64,000 nt of DNA from the NCBI GenBank assembly GCA_937892705.1, contig CALBGR010000006.1, positions 61,349 to 125,348 of the forward strand, given 5' to 3'. Shown here piece after piece: positions 32,419 to 40,807 of the stretch (position 1 is the stretch's first letter; each line of letters begins with the position of its first letter). The DNA is from an uncultured Candidatus Saccharibacteria bacterium. GTDB lineage: Bacteria > Patescibacteriota > Saccharimonadia > Saccharimonadales > UBA4665. The notes beneath the pieces were generated by a model that worked only from the letters and a program-made list of their open reading frames with translations, ran no database searches and was not told the origin of the DNA. The position numbers and the translations under genes were made by a program.

Positions 32419-34099
32419 TTCTACCTATAATTATAACAAAACCTTTGCGCTCCTGCTCGGGAATAGACAACCCTTGTGGTAAGGTTCGTGTGACTTTTAC
32501 GTTATATCGTTTCTCTAGATAGTTCTTGGTGTACTTGTATCTGCCGCCCAAGTCAACAATAACCGTCTTGTCGTAGTCCGGTGTTGGAGCATTGTCTACT
32601 TTCTTTATGTTATAGCTGTAGGTTTTTAGCTCCTCAGCTTCTTGAGTAGCCATACCTTCGGTTGTCGTACCATTCAATACCACAATTGGTGCTTTTTCCT
32701 TCACAATATAACCATCAGGCAGTTTCTGGCGAATATAGGCGCGAATCTCACTGTAGTCAAAGGTTCCTGCCCTTGGTACCACTACCGACTGACCGGCATA
32801 ATTTCCTGTCACAAGGTAATCATGTGGCGGATCAGCTAATCCTATAGACTCTATATTGTCTCCTATACCTTTTGTGATGGTATAAAGCCGCATCAAGTCA
32901 CCCATACTAAAATCAGTTTTGGCATGATCACCAAAATCATCCATAAGTTTTGAAATTTTTACAGGATTACTATAGGTGCCGCTCGATAAGATCTCATTTT
33001 TAAGCGCCATCATAAAAAGACGTTGACGCTCAGCACGATCGAAGTCTCCTCGGGCACTTCCGTGGCGAGAACGCACATACATAAGCGCCTGTTTACCGTT
33101 CATTTCTTGAACACCTTTTCGAGCAAGCACCGGATTCCAGTTATTCTCCCATGCCATAGTTGGATCTCTTAAATCCTCCGGCACATTAATCTTTACGCCG
33201 CCAAGCGTATCAACAGCCTTTTCAAAGCCCTTAAAGTCGATCATTGCATAATAATGCATCTTGATGCCCAGGATATTCTCTACAGTTTTTTCAATCGCAT
33301 CAATACCAGCCTTTTCAGCAGCCTCTTTATTGGCTCCCCGATTCAACGCTTTGTTTTTTGCTCCTGCAAAGACTGCGTTAATTTTTGAATCACCGGTACT
33401 TGCATCTACCCACAAATCTCGCGGCACGCTCACAAGTGCGGATTTTTTATTTACTGGATCAATGCTTGCAATCAAGATCGTGTCAGTAAGATCGGCACCG
33501 TCATGACCTTCACCACCACGTCCCAGCAACAGAATATTTACCCGACCATCACCCTCTCCACGCAATTTTGTAGGGTCTACATTAGCATCCAGCGCTGCTG
33601 CAGCACCACCGCCTTTTAGTATTTGATTGAGTTTTAAATATCCTTTCGCAACTAAAAGACCAGTGAGCACCAGCACCACTACAAAAGTTGCAATACTACC
33701 CCTTAATATCCATTTACGCCACCCTTGGCGAGTTTTTTCTGCCCTTCGTCTGCGCAGAAAACGCCCTTTTTCTTGCGCCTTGCTGGCAGCACGCTGTGTC
33801 GGCTTTGATGGTTTTGATACAGAGTGGTCAGCAGCTGTCTGTGTACGTGTTTCAGAATTATTAAGTTTAGGTTTTTCAATAGCCAAACTACTAGCCAAAT
33901 CATCATTTACATATCTATACGAACGTGGACGTATATCAGATCGCAGCCTATCACTAATAACCGGTTTTCGTGCCGGGTTGATACGAACATTATCGCGAGA
34001 CGCTCTTGTTCTGAGATTATGAGTCGGTGTACTAAGAAAGCCGTCTATGGCCCTAGGAGCGTATCTTTTATTAGGGGTGTTGTTTTCAGAATTATACAT
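32399..34099 (-). CDS. LytR-CpsA-Psr (LCP) family cell-wall polymer ligase
   Basis: 566 residues. A long Arg/Ser-rich cytoplasmic region (1-128) precedes a TM helix (~131-151) and the LCP catalytic domain (~185-385). Key residues are Asp203/Asp206 in ADLTDTILIAS and Arg227 in SVPRDLW, with YVRSRH further on. A LytR C-terminal domain (~475-560, VVLNGTTTEGMA) follows. LCP enzymes move undecaprenyl-linked polymers onto peptidoglycan in monoderm bacteria. This is a sign that the cell carries a wall-attached glycopolymer. The unusually long N-terminal tail is not explained. Confidence 0.93.
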   Translation of the reverse strand: MYNSENNTPNKRYAPRAIDGFLSTPTHNLRTRASRDNVRINPARKPVISDRLRSDIRPRSYRYVNDDLASSLAIEKPKLNNSETRTQTAADHSVSKPSKPTQRAASKAQEKGRFLRRRRAEKTRQGWRKWILRGSIATFVVVLVLTGLLVAKGYLKLNQILKGGGAAAALDANVDPTKLRGEGDGRVNILLLGRGGEGHDGADLTDTILIASIDPVNKKSALVSVPRDLWVDASTGDSKINAVFAGAKNKALNRGANKEAAEKAGIDAIEKTVENILGIKMHYYAMIDFKGFEKAVDTLGGVKINVPEDLRDPTMAWENNWNPVLARKGVQEMNGKQALMYVRSRHGSARGDFDRAERQRLFMMALKNEILSSGTYSNPVKISKLMDDFGDHAKTDFSMGDLMRLYTITKGIGDNIESIGLADPPHDYLVTGNYAGQSVVVPRAGTFDYSEIRAYIRQKLPDGYIVKEKAPIVVLNGTTTEGMATQEAEELKTYSYNIKKVDNAPTPDYDKTVIVDLGGRYKYTKNYLEKRYNVKVTRTLPQGLSIPEQERKGFVIIIGRNEAVNR

Positions 34100-34127
34100 A
34101 TTTATACGCAGATTTTAGTATACCGCG

Positions 34128-34156
34128 TTAAACCGCTAGCGTAAACATGGTATAAG
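34128..34156 (+). promoter_or_regulatory. Candidate lepB promoter with leaderless spacing
   Basis: TTAAAC (34128-34133), 17-nt spacer, TATAAG (34151-34156), ending 8 nt before ATG 34165. No Shine-Dalgarno is present. Confidence 0.45.
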
Positions 34157-34164
34157 CACAGAAA

Positions 34165-34857
34165 ATGCTATATAGTAAAAAGTCGATACTAATTCAGCAT
34201 ACACTATTTATGGATCCACAAACAATTCCCACCAGTCCAGTTGAAACACCTAAGAGCGCACCTGCAAAAAAACCTGACAACTCTTGGACGTTTCTTTCCA
34301 CAATCAGCATTATTGTAGGCGCGTTAGTAGTAGCAGTATTAGTAATGCTGTTTGTATTTCGCTCATATCAAGTAGATGGACCAAGTATGCAGCCTACTCT
34401 GCACCATAACGATCGACTCATTATATGGAAAGTACCGCGAACCTGGGCTCGTATCACTGGCAATCCTTACATTCCTAATCGCGGCGACATCATAGTGTTT
34501 GCAAAAAACGACCTTGCCATACCAAGCAATGGCGGGTCCAGAGAATTAATCAAACGTGTTATCGGCCTTCCAGGTGATAGGGTAGTTATCGAAAACGGAA
34601 AAGTAACCATTTACAATAAAGAACACCCTGATGGATTTGATCCTGACACAACCCTTCCTTACGGAAGCGGACTAGATCTTACAACTCGCAGCGAAGGAAA
34701 AATTGATGAAGTTGTGGGCAGCGACCAAGTATATGTCTTGGGAGACAACCGAGACGATTCCCTAGACTCACGAACATTTGGGCAAATCGACGTCAACAGT
34801 ATAGTCGGCAAACTCGTCCTAAGAGTTTTTCCGCTCAATGATGCAAAACGTTTTTAA
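34165..34857 (+). CDS. lepB: Signal peptidase I
   Basis: 230 residues. One TM anchor (~43-65) is followed by the S26 catalytic domain: Ser74 in DGPSMQPTL, Lys130 in ELIKRVIGLPGDRV, and GDNRDDSLDSR near the C-terminus. It removes signal peptides from Sec-exported proteins. Two starts are possible: ATG 34165, which fits the -10 box as a leaderless mRNA, and ATG 34210, where MDPQTIP begins a more typical short cytoplasmic tail. Neither has a ribosome site. It is an isolated plus-strand gene between two minus-strand blocks. Confidence 0.93.
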   Translation: MLYSKKSILIQHTLFMDPQTIPTSPVETPKSAPAKKPDNSWTFLSTISIIVGALVVAVLVMLFVFRSYQVDGPSMQPTLHHNDRLIIWKVPRTWARITGNPYIPNRGDIIVFAKNDLAIPSNGGSRELIKRVIGLPGDRVVIENGKVTIYNKEHPDGFDPDTTLPYGSGLDLTTRSEGKIDEVVGSDQVYVLGDNRDDSLDSRTFGQIDVNSIVGKLVLRVFPLNDAKRF

Positions 34858-34870
34858 AGCCTTTTAAATA

Positions 34871-35740
34871 TTAGCCCTGCAGCATATCGATAATACGTTG
34901 CAGGTCTTCATCATTTTTGAATCTAATCTCCAGTCGACCACCTCGTGCCATTCTTTTAATTTGTACCGTTGTTCCTAGGCGTTTACTTAGTTTTTTGGTA
35001 GCAGGTGTTTCGGTCTTTACTCGGGCATGTACTGCTTTAGATTCCTGAATCCCCTCCTTTACAGAATTCACAAAACGCTCTGCCTGCCGTACTGACCAAT
35101 CTTGTTTAATAATCGCCCGCAAAAGTTCCTGCTGTTTCTCAGGAAACGACTTCAACGCCAAAATTGCTCGTGCATGACCTTCGCTGATTTTGCCAGCAGA
35201 CAGCGCATCACGTGCCTCTTTTGGCAGTTGCAGCAGCCGTACAATATTATTGATAGTTGATGGTGCCTTGCCGAGTCGTTTCGCCACCGCCTCATATGTC
35301 ATATTAAACTGCTGATGCAAGCGCTCAATTGAACGAGCCTGCTCAAGCGGTGACAAATCAACACGCTGCACATTTTCAATTAAAGCTATTTCCAGCTGTT
35401 CAAGTTCTTTGTGTGTGCGTATTAAAGCCGGAATTTTCGTCAGACCAGCTTTTTTTGCAGCCCGCCATCGGCGCTCGCCCGCAACTATCATATAGGTATC
35501 GTTCTTTAAAGGTGTAACCACAATGGGCTGCACTACACCATGTTGCTTGATAGATTGTGCTAGCTGCTCTAACGCTTCTTCGTCAAAGTGTTGGCGCGGC
35601 TGATCGTTATTTGGCTGTATATTTTCCAGCTTCAACGACAGAACTTTCTCGCTTTCATCAATCAATAGGCTTTTATCAAAATTATCCGGTATTAACGCCG
35701 CGAAACCCTTTCCTAGTCCAGTAGTTTTTTTACTCGACAC
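34871..35740 (-). CDS. parB: Chromosome partitioning protein ParB (Noc/Spo0J family)
   Basis: 289 residues: the N-terminal CTPase/ParB domain with GERRWRAAKKAG, the KorB-like helix-turn-helix (YEAVAKRLGKAPSTINNIVRL region), and a C-terminal dimerisation domain. It binds parS, slides on DNA and works with ParA in origin segregation. The start is GTG at 35740 with AAGGAG about 10 nt upstream, inside the end of parA; overlap with parA is 11 nt. No good parS site was found in the window. Confidence 0.95.
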   Translation of the reverse strand: MSSKKTTGLGKGFAALIPDNFDKSLLIDESEKVLSLKLENIQPNNDQPRQHFDEEALEQLAQSIKQHGVVQPIVVTPLKNDTYMIVAGERRWRAAKKAGLTKIPALIRTHKELEQLEIALIENVQRVDLSPLEQARSIERLHQQFNMTYEAVAKRLGKAPSTINNIVRLLQLPKEARDALSAGKISEGHARAILALKSFPEKQQELLRAIIKQDWSVRQAERFVNSVKEGIQESKAVHARVKTETPATKKLSKRLGTTVQIKRMARGGRLEIRFKNDEDLQRIIDMLQG

Positions 35741-36485
35741 GTTTTATTATCTCCTTGCTCAAGTTTTTATATGCACGTGAACCTTTAGACCATCTATCGT
35801 GTTCAAATATCGTTTTACCAAAACTTGGCGCCTCGGCAAGACGCACATTTCTTGGTATGACTGTTTTGAATAATTTATTGCCAAAATGATTCTTCAGCTC
35901 CGCTGCCACCTGTTCTGACAGGGTGGTACGCTTATCGTACATTGTCAGCACCACGCCTAAAATATCAAGCCCATGATTAATATTCTGCTTTACTACCTGG
36001 ATAGTATTTAATAATTGCCCCAGACCTTCAAGCGCATAATACTCCGCCTGCACTGGTATAAGCACGTACTGTGCCGCCACTAACGCATTTAACGTCAGCA
36101 GTCCAAGCGCTGGAGGACAATCTATAAGTATATAGTCATAAGTAGCCATAGAAAGTGCTTCTTTTAGCCGCACTTCTCTATTTGACACATCAACAAGCTC
36201 AACCTCAGCACCAGCTAAATCCTGGTTCGCTGGCAATAAATACAGTCCCGGAATACGTGTTTCCAACACACCTTCTGCTAAAGTTTGTGTGCCAAGTAGC
36301 ACCTGATAGCTTGTAGTCTTTAGTGCCTTATCACACCCTAGCCCACTTGTAGCATTCCCTTGAGGATCTAGATCCACTAGCAGCACTGACGCTTTGCTAT
36401 TTGCCAAAGCAGCAGCAAGATTAATAGTAGTGGTAGTTTTTCCCACTCCCCCCTTCTGATTACTTACTGCAATAACTTTAGGCAT
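35730..36485 (-). CDS. parA: Chromosome partitioning ATPase ParA (Soj)
   Basis: 251 residues with the deviant Walker A NQKGGVGKTTTTINLA near the N-terminus, Walker B ILIDCPPALG and VLLVDLDPQGNATSG. It lacks an N-terminal helix-turn-helix, so it is the chromosomal Soj type, not a plasmid autoregulatory type. It binds DNA nonspecifically as an ATP dimer and is stimulated by ParB, encoded just downstream. Confidence 0.96.
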   Translation of the reverse strand: MPKVIAVSNQKGGVGKTTTTINLAAALANSKASVLLVDLDPQGNATSGLGCDKALKTTSYQVLLGTQTLAEGVLETRIPGLYLLPANQDLAGAEVELVDVSNREVRLKEALSMATYDYILIDCPPALGLLTLNALVAAQYVLIPVQAEYYALEGLGQLLNTIQVVKQNINHGLDILGVVLTMYDKRTTLSEQVAAELKNHFGNKLFKTVIPRNVRLAEAPSFGKTIFEHDRWSKGSRAYKNLSKEIIKRVE

Positions 36486-36858
36486 TTTTGTTACTCATGC
36501 TTATTACTTTTAAATAATACCATCAAATAGCATAACCACAAATCAAGCAAAAGTAGCATTATAATACTAGCTTCTTAAGATTAGTATTGTAATACATATG
36601 CATTCGTATTTGTGCACTCCTCCCCCGCGATATAAATGTCTACTTTATTTATACAAAGCTTGTATACTCTATAGTCGCATCACACACCTTATTATTTTCT
36701 CTTCATTGTAGACTAGACCTATGTTCTTTATATCTTATTTATGTATGCAACCCTACGTCTATACCTTAAAAATAGCTGCAGATATATTCGCAATTGGACC
36801 ACTTTTCTATTCAGCCACAGGTCCTAAATTTTCTTTAGTTGAATCGGGCACCCTATGT
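36486..36858. other. AT-rich intergenic region between parA and the surface-protein gene
   Basis: 373 bp with no gene that I can support. It must hold the parA promoter; a weak TATTAT at the parA side is the best candidate. A 5-bp inverted repeat GGACC/GGTCC (36797-36825) downstream of the surface-protein stop could help terminate that transcript, but no clean U-tract follows. Otherwise I see nothing in it. Confidence 0.5.
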
Positions 36859-39800
36859 TTAGAACTTGCTGAGGTATGTTAGGGTTATATCGCCTATCTG
36901 GAAGTTAGCATTATTGCGCGCACACATTTGTACATATACAGTGATCTTGTCATCTGCAGCATATTGATTAGAAGTCAAGTTAGTACTGTACGTTTGCCAC
37001 GTTGAGTTCGATGACGCATTGATATCGACATTATTAATGTCTGTGGTTCCACCATCTGCTTCAACAACAGTTACCAAACCAGATGTGTCACCTGTATTAC
37101 TTGACCATCTGTTAATGCTAAATGCATTATTAGCCCAACCATCCCAATCTGTAGGCAAGCGAAGCGATACTACCACACTGTAACACTGAAGTGTCCCTTG
37201 AGATGAGGTCCATCGATAGTAGTTTTGTCTCGATAATAAGTCATGACCCGAGGTCATAGAACCCGTACCCGTACCCTCTAATACCGCACCAACATATTCC
37301 GGTGTGAGAGTAATTCTCTTAGTATTACGTGCTGAGCCATATAAGCGCAGCTTGCCACTTTCACCAGTTGCAGGGTCATTAAAGCTGATACCACTTGTTG
37401 CATTGCCAACACGCAAAGTCGTTTGTATTTCTGCGACAGTTACTACTAATTGTGCACTTGCAAGTGTAGGATTTGTTGCCGAACCTATCAAAATTCTGCT
37501 GTTTGTTGTATCTGCGGTTAACACACGAGCCCCATTACTTCGCTGTATCTGAAACGCGGTTGTTGAGTCGGTTACATTCTGGAAATATGTTCGTCCAATA
37601 TCATCAATATACAAAACATTATCACCATTTACATTTGATAATCCGAGGTGATCAGCCTGCAACCATATCCCGCTCCCTGGAACCCAGTTAGTGATTGCTA
37701 ATGTTTTATTGCGGCTGCTATAGCCCATGAATACTTCGCTATCTCCACTGAAATACAGTAAATTATCATCTCCTAAGTCTATACCACCCGTGCTGTTCCA
37801 CCAGCTTAGATCATCTTCATTAGTCCAGGTAAAGTTTGTGCCATTATCAACAATATTCGTCACATTACTTGCCACATCATTGAAGTACCAGGTTGATCCA
37901 CCGTCAACGGATCGATAGATTCTATAGCCTGTAGCACCTGTTACAGCAGACCATGACAAGTTCATCGTCCTATTAGCTCCATTGGTTGTAAGTGATTCAG
38001 GACTTGACAGCATAGCACCAGTCACCTTACCATTTGGTGCAATAGCAGCAATTGCATAGCGATAAGTTGCGCCATTCGCCAACGAACCGCCAGGCGTGCG
38101 AGTTAATGTCGGCGGAGCAGGATTATTGACACCTTTTACAGATAACACTCCAGATACAGAAACTTGCATATTCTCTGTATCAGCAGCAAACAGAATGTGC
38201 CCGTCAGCATTTTGTACTTGGAGATACTCTGAGTTAGCACTCGAAACATATAGATCGTCAAAATACCAAGTACCAGTAGTGCTGTTCGTTCTTACAGTAA
38301 CAGTAAAGAATACATACACACAGCTACTGCTTCCAGTAACAGTAATCATCCTTGGCGCCCATGAGGTGCCTGGATTTGTCCAATCACTTGGATAATACTC
38401 AGGAGTATTCCAATATTTGTCATAACACGTTGCAAAAAACCCGCCCTCACCATTCGTTCCATTTGCAGTCCGTACCCAGCCGCGGAAGTATATCGTTTCG
38501 CCAGGAGATAAAATCCAAGCCTTTTCTGTATTGACGCTTGCTCCAGAACCAGTAGCATTCACCCGAAGCAACCTTTCACCTGTACGTGCAAGTGGTGACG
38601 TTATAATTGCACTGGTACTTGCACTTCCATAATATCCACTTCTACCATCAAGACTAGTAATATCAGACTCGAAGCTGTTATTTGGCATCTCGTTGCCAGC
38701 ATTTGAAATGCCGTTATTAATTACATAGCCTCCGGTGCCATCCGATTCATATGTATCAATACTCAATAAGGTATTGCCAAGATACACATTCTTGTTCAAA
38801 GAATCAACACGAAGATATTCACCTTCATCCGCACCCTCCATCAAGAATGCATACGCATTGTCAACTGATGGCTGGAAGTATGCTGCTCCATTGTAATCAA
38901 TACCAAAATTGACATTATTTGCGCTTGCTCCAGTAGTAAATACTATGCCATCTCTTCCTTGTATATGCATTTGATCACTGTCACCAGCGCTGTATTCGCC
39001 AATAAATACATTTTGATTACCGCCGTCATAGTCGCCAAATGCTATCCGTGTACCTGCACCATTTGTACCCTGACCATATAGGTGTAGTGTCGTTTGTGCA
39101 GAAGCAGTTCCAATACCTATTCGCATGTTCTGCGTATTAGCATTAAATAAGACACTACCGCTAGCATTTTGAATTTGAAATGCTGTAGCGGAGTTAGACG
39201 AGTTCTTAAACAGTACTGTTCCGTTACTTTCAAGATTACCAGAAACCACTAAACTATCATCTGTTTTCAGAGTATTTGCTGCGCTTCTATATAAATTAGT
39301 GTCGCCGCCAAGTGTTAGTACCGAGGATGCGCCAAGCACTACATTTCCACCAACCGTCAGGTTCGTTCCTATTGCACCGCTTCCTGTGATATTAAAATCT
39401 GCAGTTTGTGGACTAACCGAGTTTTGCAAGAAACTTGAAGCAGAGCCTGTCACAAAACCACAGTTGCTACTGCCTTGCAAACAGATCGTACCGCTTTCAT
39501 CAGGTAATAATATACTGCGAGAACCAGTTTGTGCCGCAAAACCTAATGTACTCGTGTTAGCACCATTTGTTTGTTGTAATTTACTAGCAGTAAAAGCATG
39601 TGGCACTGCTGTTAGTTTGAGACGTGGAGTCATTTCACCGTCCCACACAGCCGTAGGGCCATTACCACCCACATTCATTGTCAGCCATAATTCTTGATCC
39701 CAGTTGATGTTACCTGGAAATGGAGTAAGCGAACCGAGATTTACCGTAAGGTAACCATTTGCCACCCGTACTCGATTTGATGAAGTATATGTCTCGGTCC

Positions 39801-40053
39801 ACAATGCGCTACCGCCTACACTAGAGGCATACAGCTTGAACTCCACATGATAGTTGCCATCTTGTACTAATGCGCCCGAACTTTGCAACAAGCGAGCTTG
39901 GAAGTTCATTGTTGTACTCGCTGCTGCTGTTGCGGTCTGCGGTTTGTTAAAAAATGTGCTCAAAAGAAGCAACACAACAAGAAACACACACGTCCATATA
40001 TATTTTTGGGTGCGGCCAAACAGTACCTGTTTGAAATATGTTTGTTGTGTCAT
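36859..40053 (-). CDS. Large secreted surface protein with repeated beta modules and Fn3-like domain
   Basis: 1064 residues with an N-terminal signal/anchor helix (~18-36, then TATAAAS). A Trp-rich beta domain (~45-155) leads to FQIQ modules with the pattern FQ(I/V)Q..(S/D)G..(V/I)L.A.T.N near 292-311, 611-630 and 833-853, like phage-tail-fibre and adhesin repeats. A carbohydrate-binding-like beta sandwich spans ~455-605 (NEMPNNSFESD to TWYFDDLYV), and a fibronectin III-like domain ~646-735 (LSWSAVTGATGYRIYRS). The C-terminal beta domain (~900-1060) has no LPxTG or wall-sorting tail. Probably an adhesin or appendage contacting the host cell; that role is inferred. Ser/Thr/Asn-rich, low-Lys composition differs from its neighbours. 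Confidence 0.85.
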   Translation of the reverse strand: MTQQTYFKQVLFGRTQKYIWTCVFLVVLLLLSTFFNKPQTATAAASTTMNFQARLLQSSGALVQDGNYHVEFKLYASSVGGSALWTETYTSSNRVRVANGYLTVNLGSLTPFPGNINWDQELWLTMNVGGNGPTAVWDGEMTPRLKLTAVPHAFTASKLQQTNGANTSTLGFAAQTGSRSILLPDESGTICLQGSSNCGFVTGSASSFLQNSVSPQTADFNITGSGAIGTNLTVGGNVVLGASSVLTLGGDTNLYRSAANTLKTDDSLVVSGNLESNGTVLFKNSSNSATAFQIQNASGSVLFNANTQNMRIGIGTASAQTTLHLYGQGTNGAGTRIAFGDYDGGNQNVFIGEYSAGDSDQMHIQGRDGIVFTTGASANNVNFGIDYNGAAYFQPSVDNAYAFLMEGADEGEYLRVDSLNKNVYLGNTLLSIDTYESDGTGGYVINNGISNAGNEMPNNSFESDITSLDGRSGYYGSASTSAIITSPLARTGERLLRVNATGSGASVNTEKAWILSPGETIYFRGWVRTANGTNGEGGFFATCYDKYWNTPEYYPSDWTNPGTSWAPRMITVTGSSSCVYVFFTVTVRTNSTTGTWYFDDLYVSSANSEYLQVQNADGHILFAADTENMQVSVSGVLSVKGVNNPAPPTLTRTPGGSLANGATYRYAIAAIAPNGKVTGAMLSSPESLTTNGANRTMNLSWSAVTGATGYRIYRSVDGGSTWYFNDVASNVTNIVDNGTNFTWTNEDDLSWWNSTGGIDLGDDNLLYFSGDSEVFMGYSSRNKTLAITNWVPGSGIWLQADHLGLSNVNGDNVLYIDDIGRTYFQNVTDSTTAFQIQRSNGARVLTADTTNSRILIGSATNPTLASAQLVVTVAEIQTTLRVGNATSGISFNDPATGESGKLRLYGSARNTKRITLTPEYVGAVLEGTGTGSMTSGHDLLSRQNYYRWTSSQGTLQCYSVVVSLRLPTDWDGWANNAFSINRWSSNTGDTSGLVTVVEADGGTTDINNVDINASSNSTWQTYSTNLTSNQYAADDKITVYVQMCARNNANFQIGDITLTYLSKF

Positions 40054-40360
40054 GTGTTTGTATTGGTTTTGGCTTTTTGCCGGTTTTTGTTTGATTTGTG
40101 TATAACAAACTCCTTATAAGTATGAATTCGCTTATGGAGTTTTTCAAGAAGTGTAAAGGGTTATCTTTAAAAAATTTTATTTACAAAAAATCACAACAAA
40201 ATACTCATTTTTTCGTTGTTAATATTCCTACATTAGTGATTTTATAAGAGAAAATTATTTATCCACTCAATAATATATGCTATAAATACCGTTGTATTTT
40301 TTACTTTTTATAAAAAATCATAAGAATTTTATCCACAGGCACCTAATATCTCGCTCCTTC
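40054..40360. other. Very AT-rich intergenic region with three DnaA-box-like 9-mers
   Basis: About 300 bp upstream of the surface-protein gene. Matches to the DnaA box TTATNCACA: TTATACACA on the minus strand (40097-40105), TTATCCACT (40259-40267, 8 of 9) and TTATCCACA (40329-40337), amid long A/T runs. The same stretch must contain the surface-protein promoter; TTGAAA-17-CATACT on the minus strand is a candidate. No protein gene is seen. Confidence 0.5.
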
Positions 40361-40394
40361 AAATAAAAACTATCGCCTTTGCAGGCGATAGTTA
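40361..40394 (-). terminator. Intrinsic terminator after rplU
   Basis: A perfect 10-bp stem (AACTATCGCC 40368-40377 with GGCGATAGTT 40384-40393, 6-nt loop), followed on the minus strand by TTTTTATTT. Confidence 0.9.
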
Positions 40395-40418
40395 CTAGCC
40401 TAAATACAGAATGAATAT

Positions 40419-40727
40419 TTAGGCAATTTTAGTGATTTTAATTTCAGTTTGATGCTGACGATGACCGCGAACTTTACGAACTCGCTTTTTCGCTTTATAG
40501 CGAATTGCTGTTACCTTATCGGCAAGTTTATCTGCGTTTACAATTTCTGCAGAAACCTTAGCACCTTTTACTACTGGTGCGCCTACTTGCACTTTGTCGC
40601 CGTCGATAACAAGCAACGCATCAAAATCTACTGTTTTTGCATCAGTTTTTAATAGCTCAACAGCTAACGTCTCGCCTTCAGAAACGAGATACTGTTTGCC
40701 ACCGGTGTTAATTACTGCTTTTTTCAT
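40419..40727 (-). CDS. rplU: 50S ribosomal protein L21
   Basis: 102 residues: AVINTGGKQYLVSEGE at the start and RYKAKKRVRKVRGHRQHQTEIKI (read as KRVRKVRGHRQHQT) at the end, the rRNA-binding loop. Complete. It is monocistronic here, with a TATTAT box and a GGAAAGAAG ribosome site upstream and a strong terminator behind. The usual partner rpmA is 40 kb away. Confidence 0.97.
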   Translation of the reverse strand: MKKAVINTGGKQYLVSEGETLAVELLKTDAKTVDFDALLVIDGDKVQVGAPVVKGAKVSAEIVNADKLADKVTAIRYKAKKRVRKVRGHRQHQTEIKITKIA

Positions 40728-40807
40728 CTATCTTCTTTCCTGTCAGAGAATTTAGTTACCATGAGATAATACCAAATTTCATGCTATCTGTAAAGTGTTA
40801 ACTCCTA

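Noticed and set aside
35772..35782. TGCACGTGAAC in parA as a parS site
   Set aside because: Only the central CACGTGAA matches the 16-bp consensus; the flanks fail and it lies inside coding sequence under normal constraint.
40054..40360. Calling the DnaA-box gap the replication origin
   Set aside because: No dnaA, no strand switch of leading-strand genes across the gap, and skew could not be computed; kept only as an observation.
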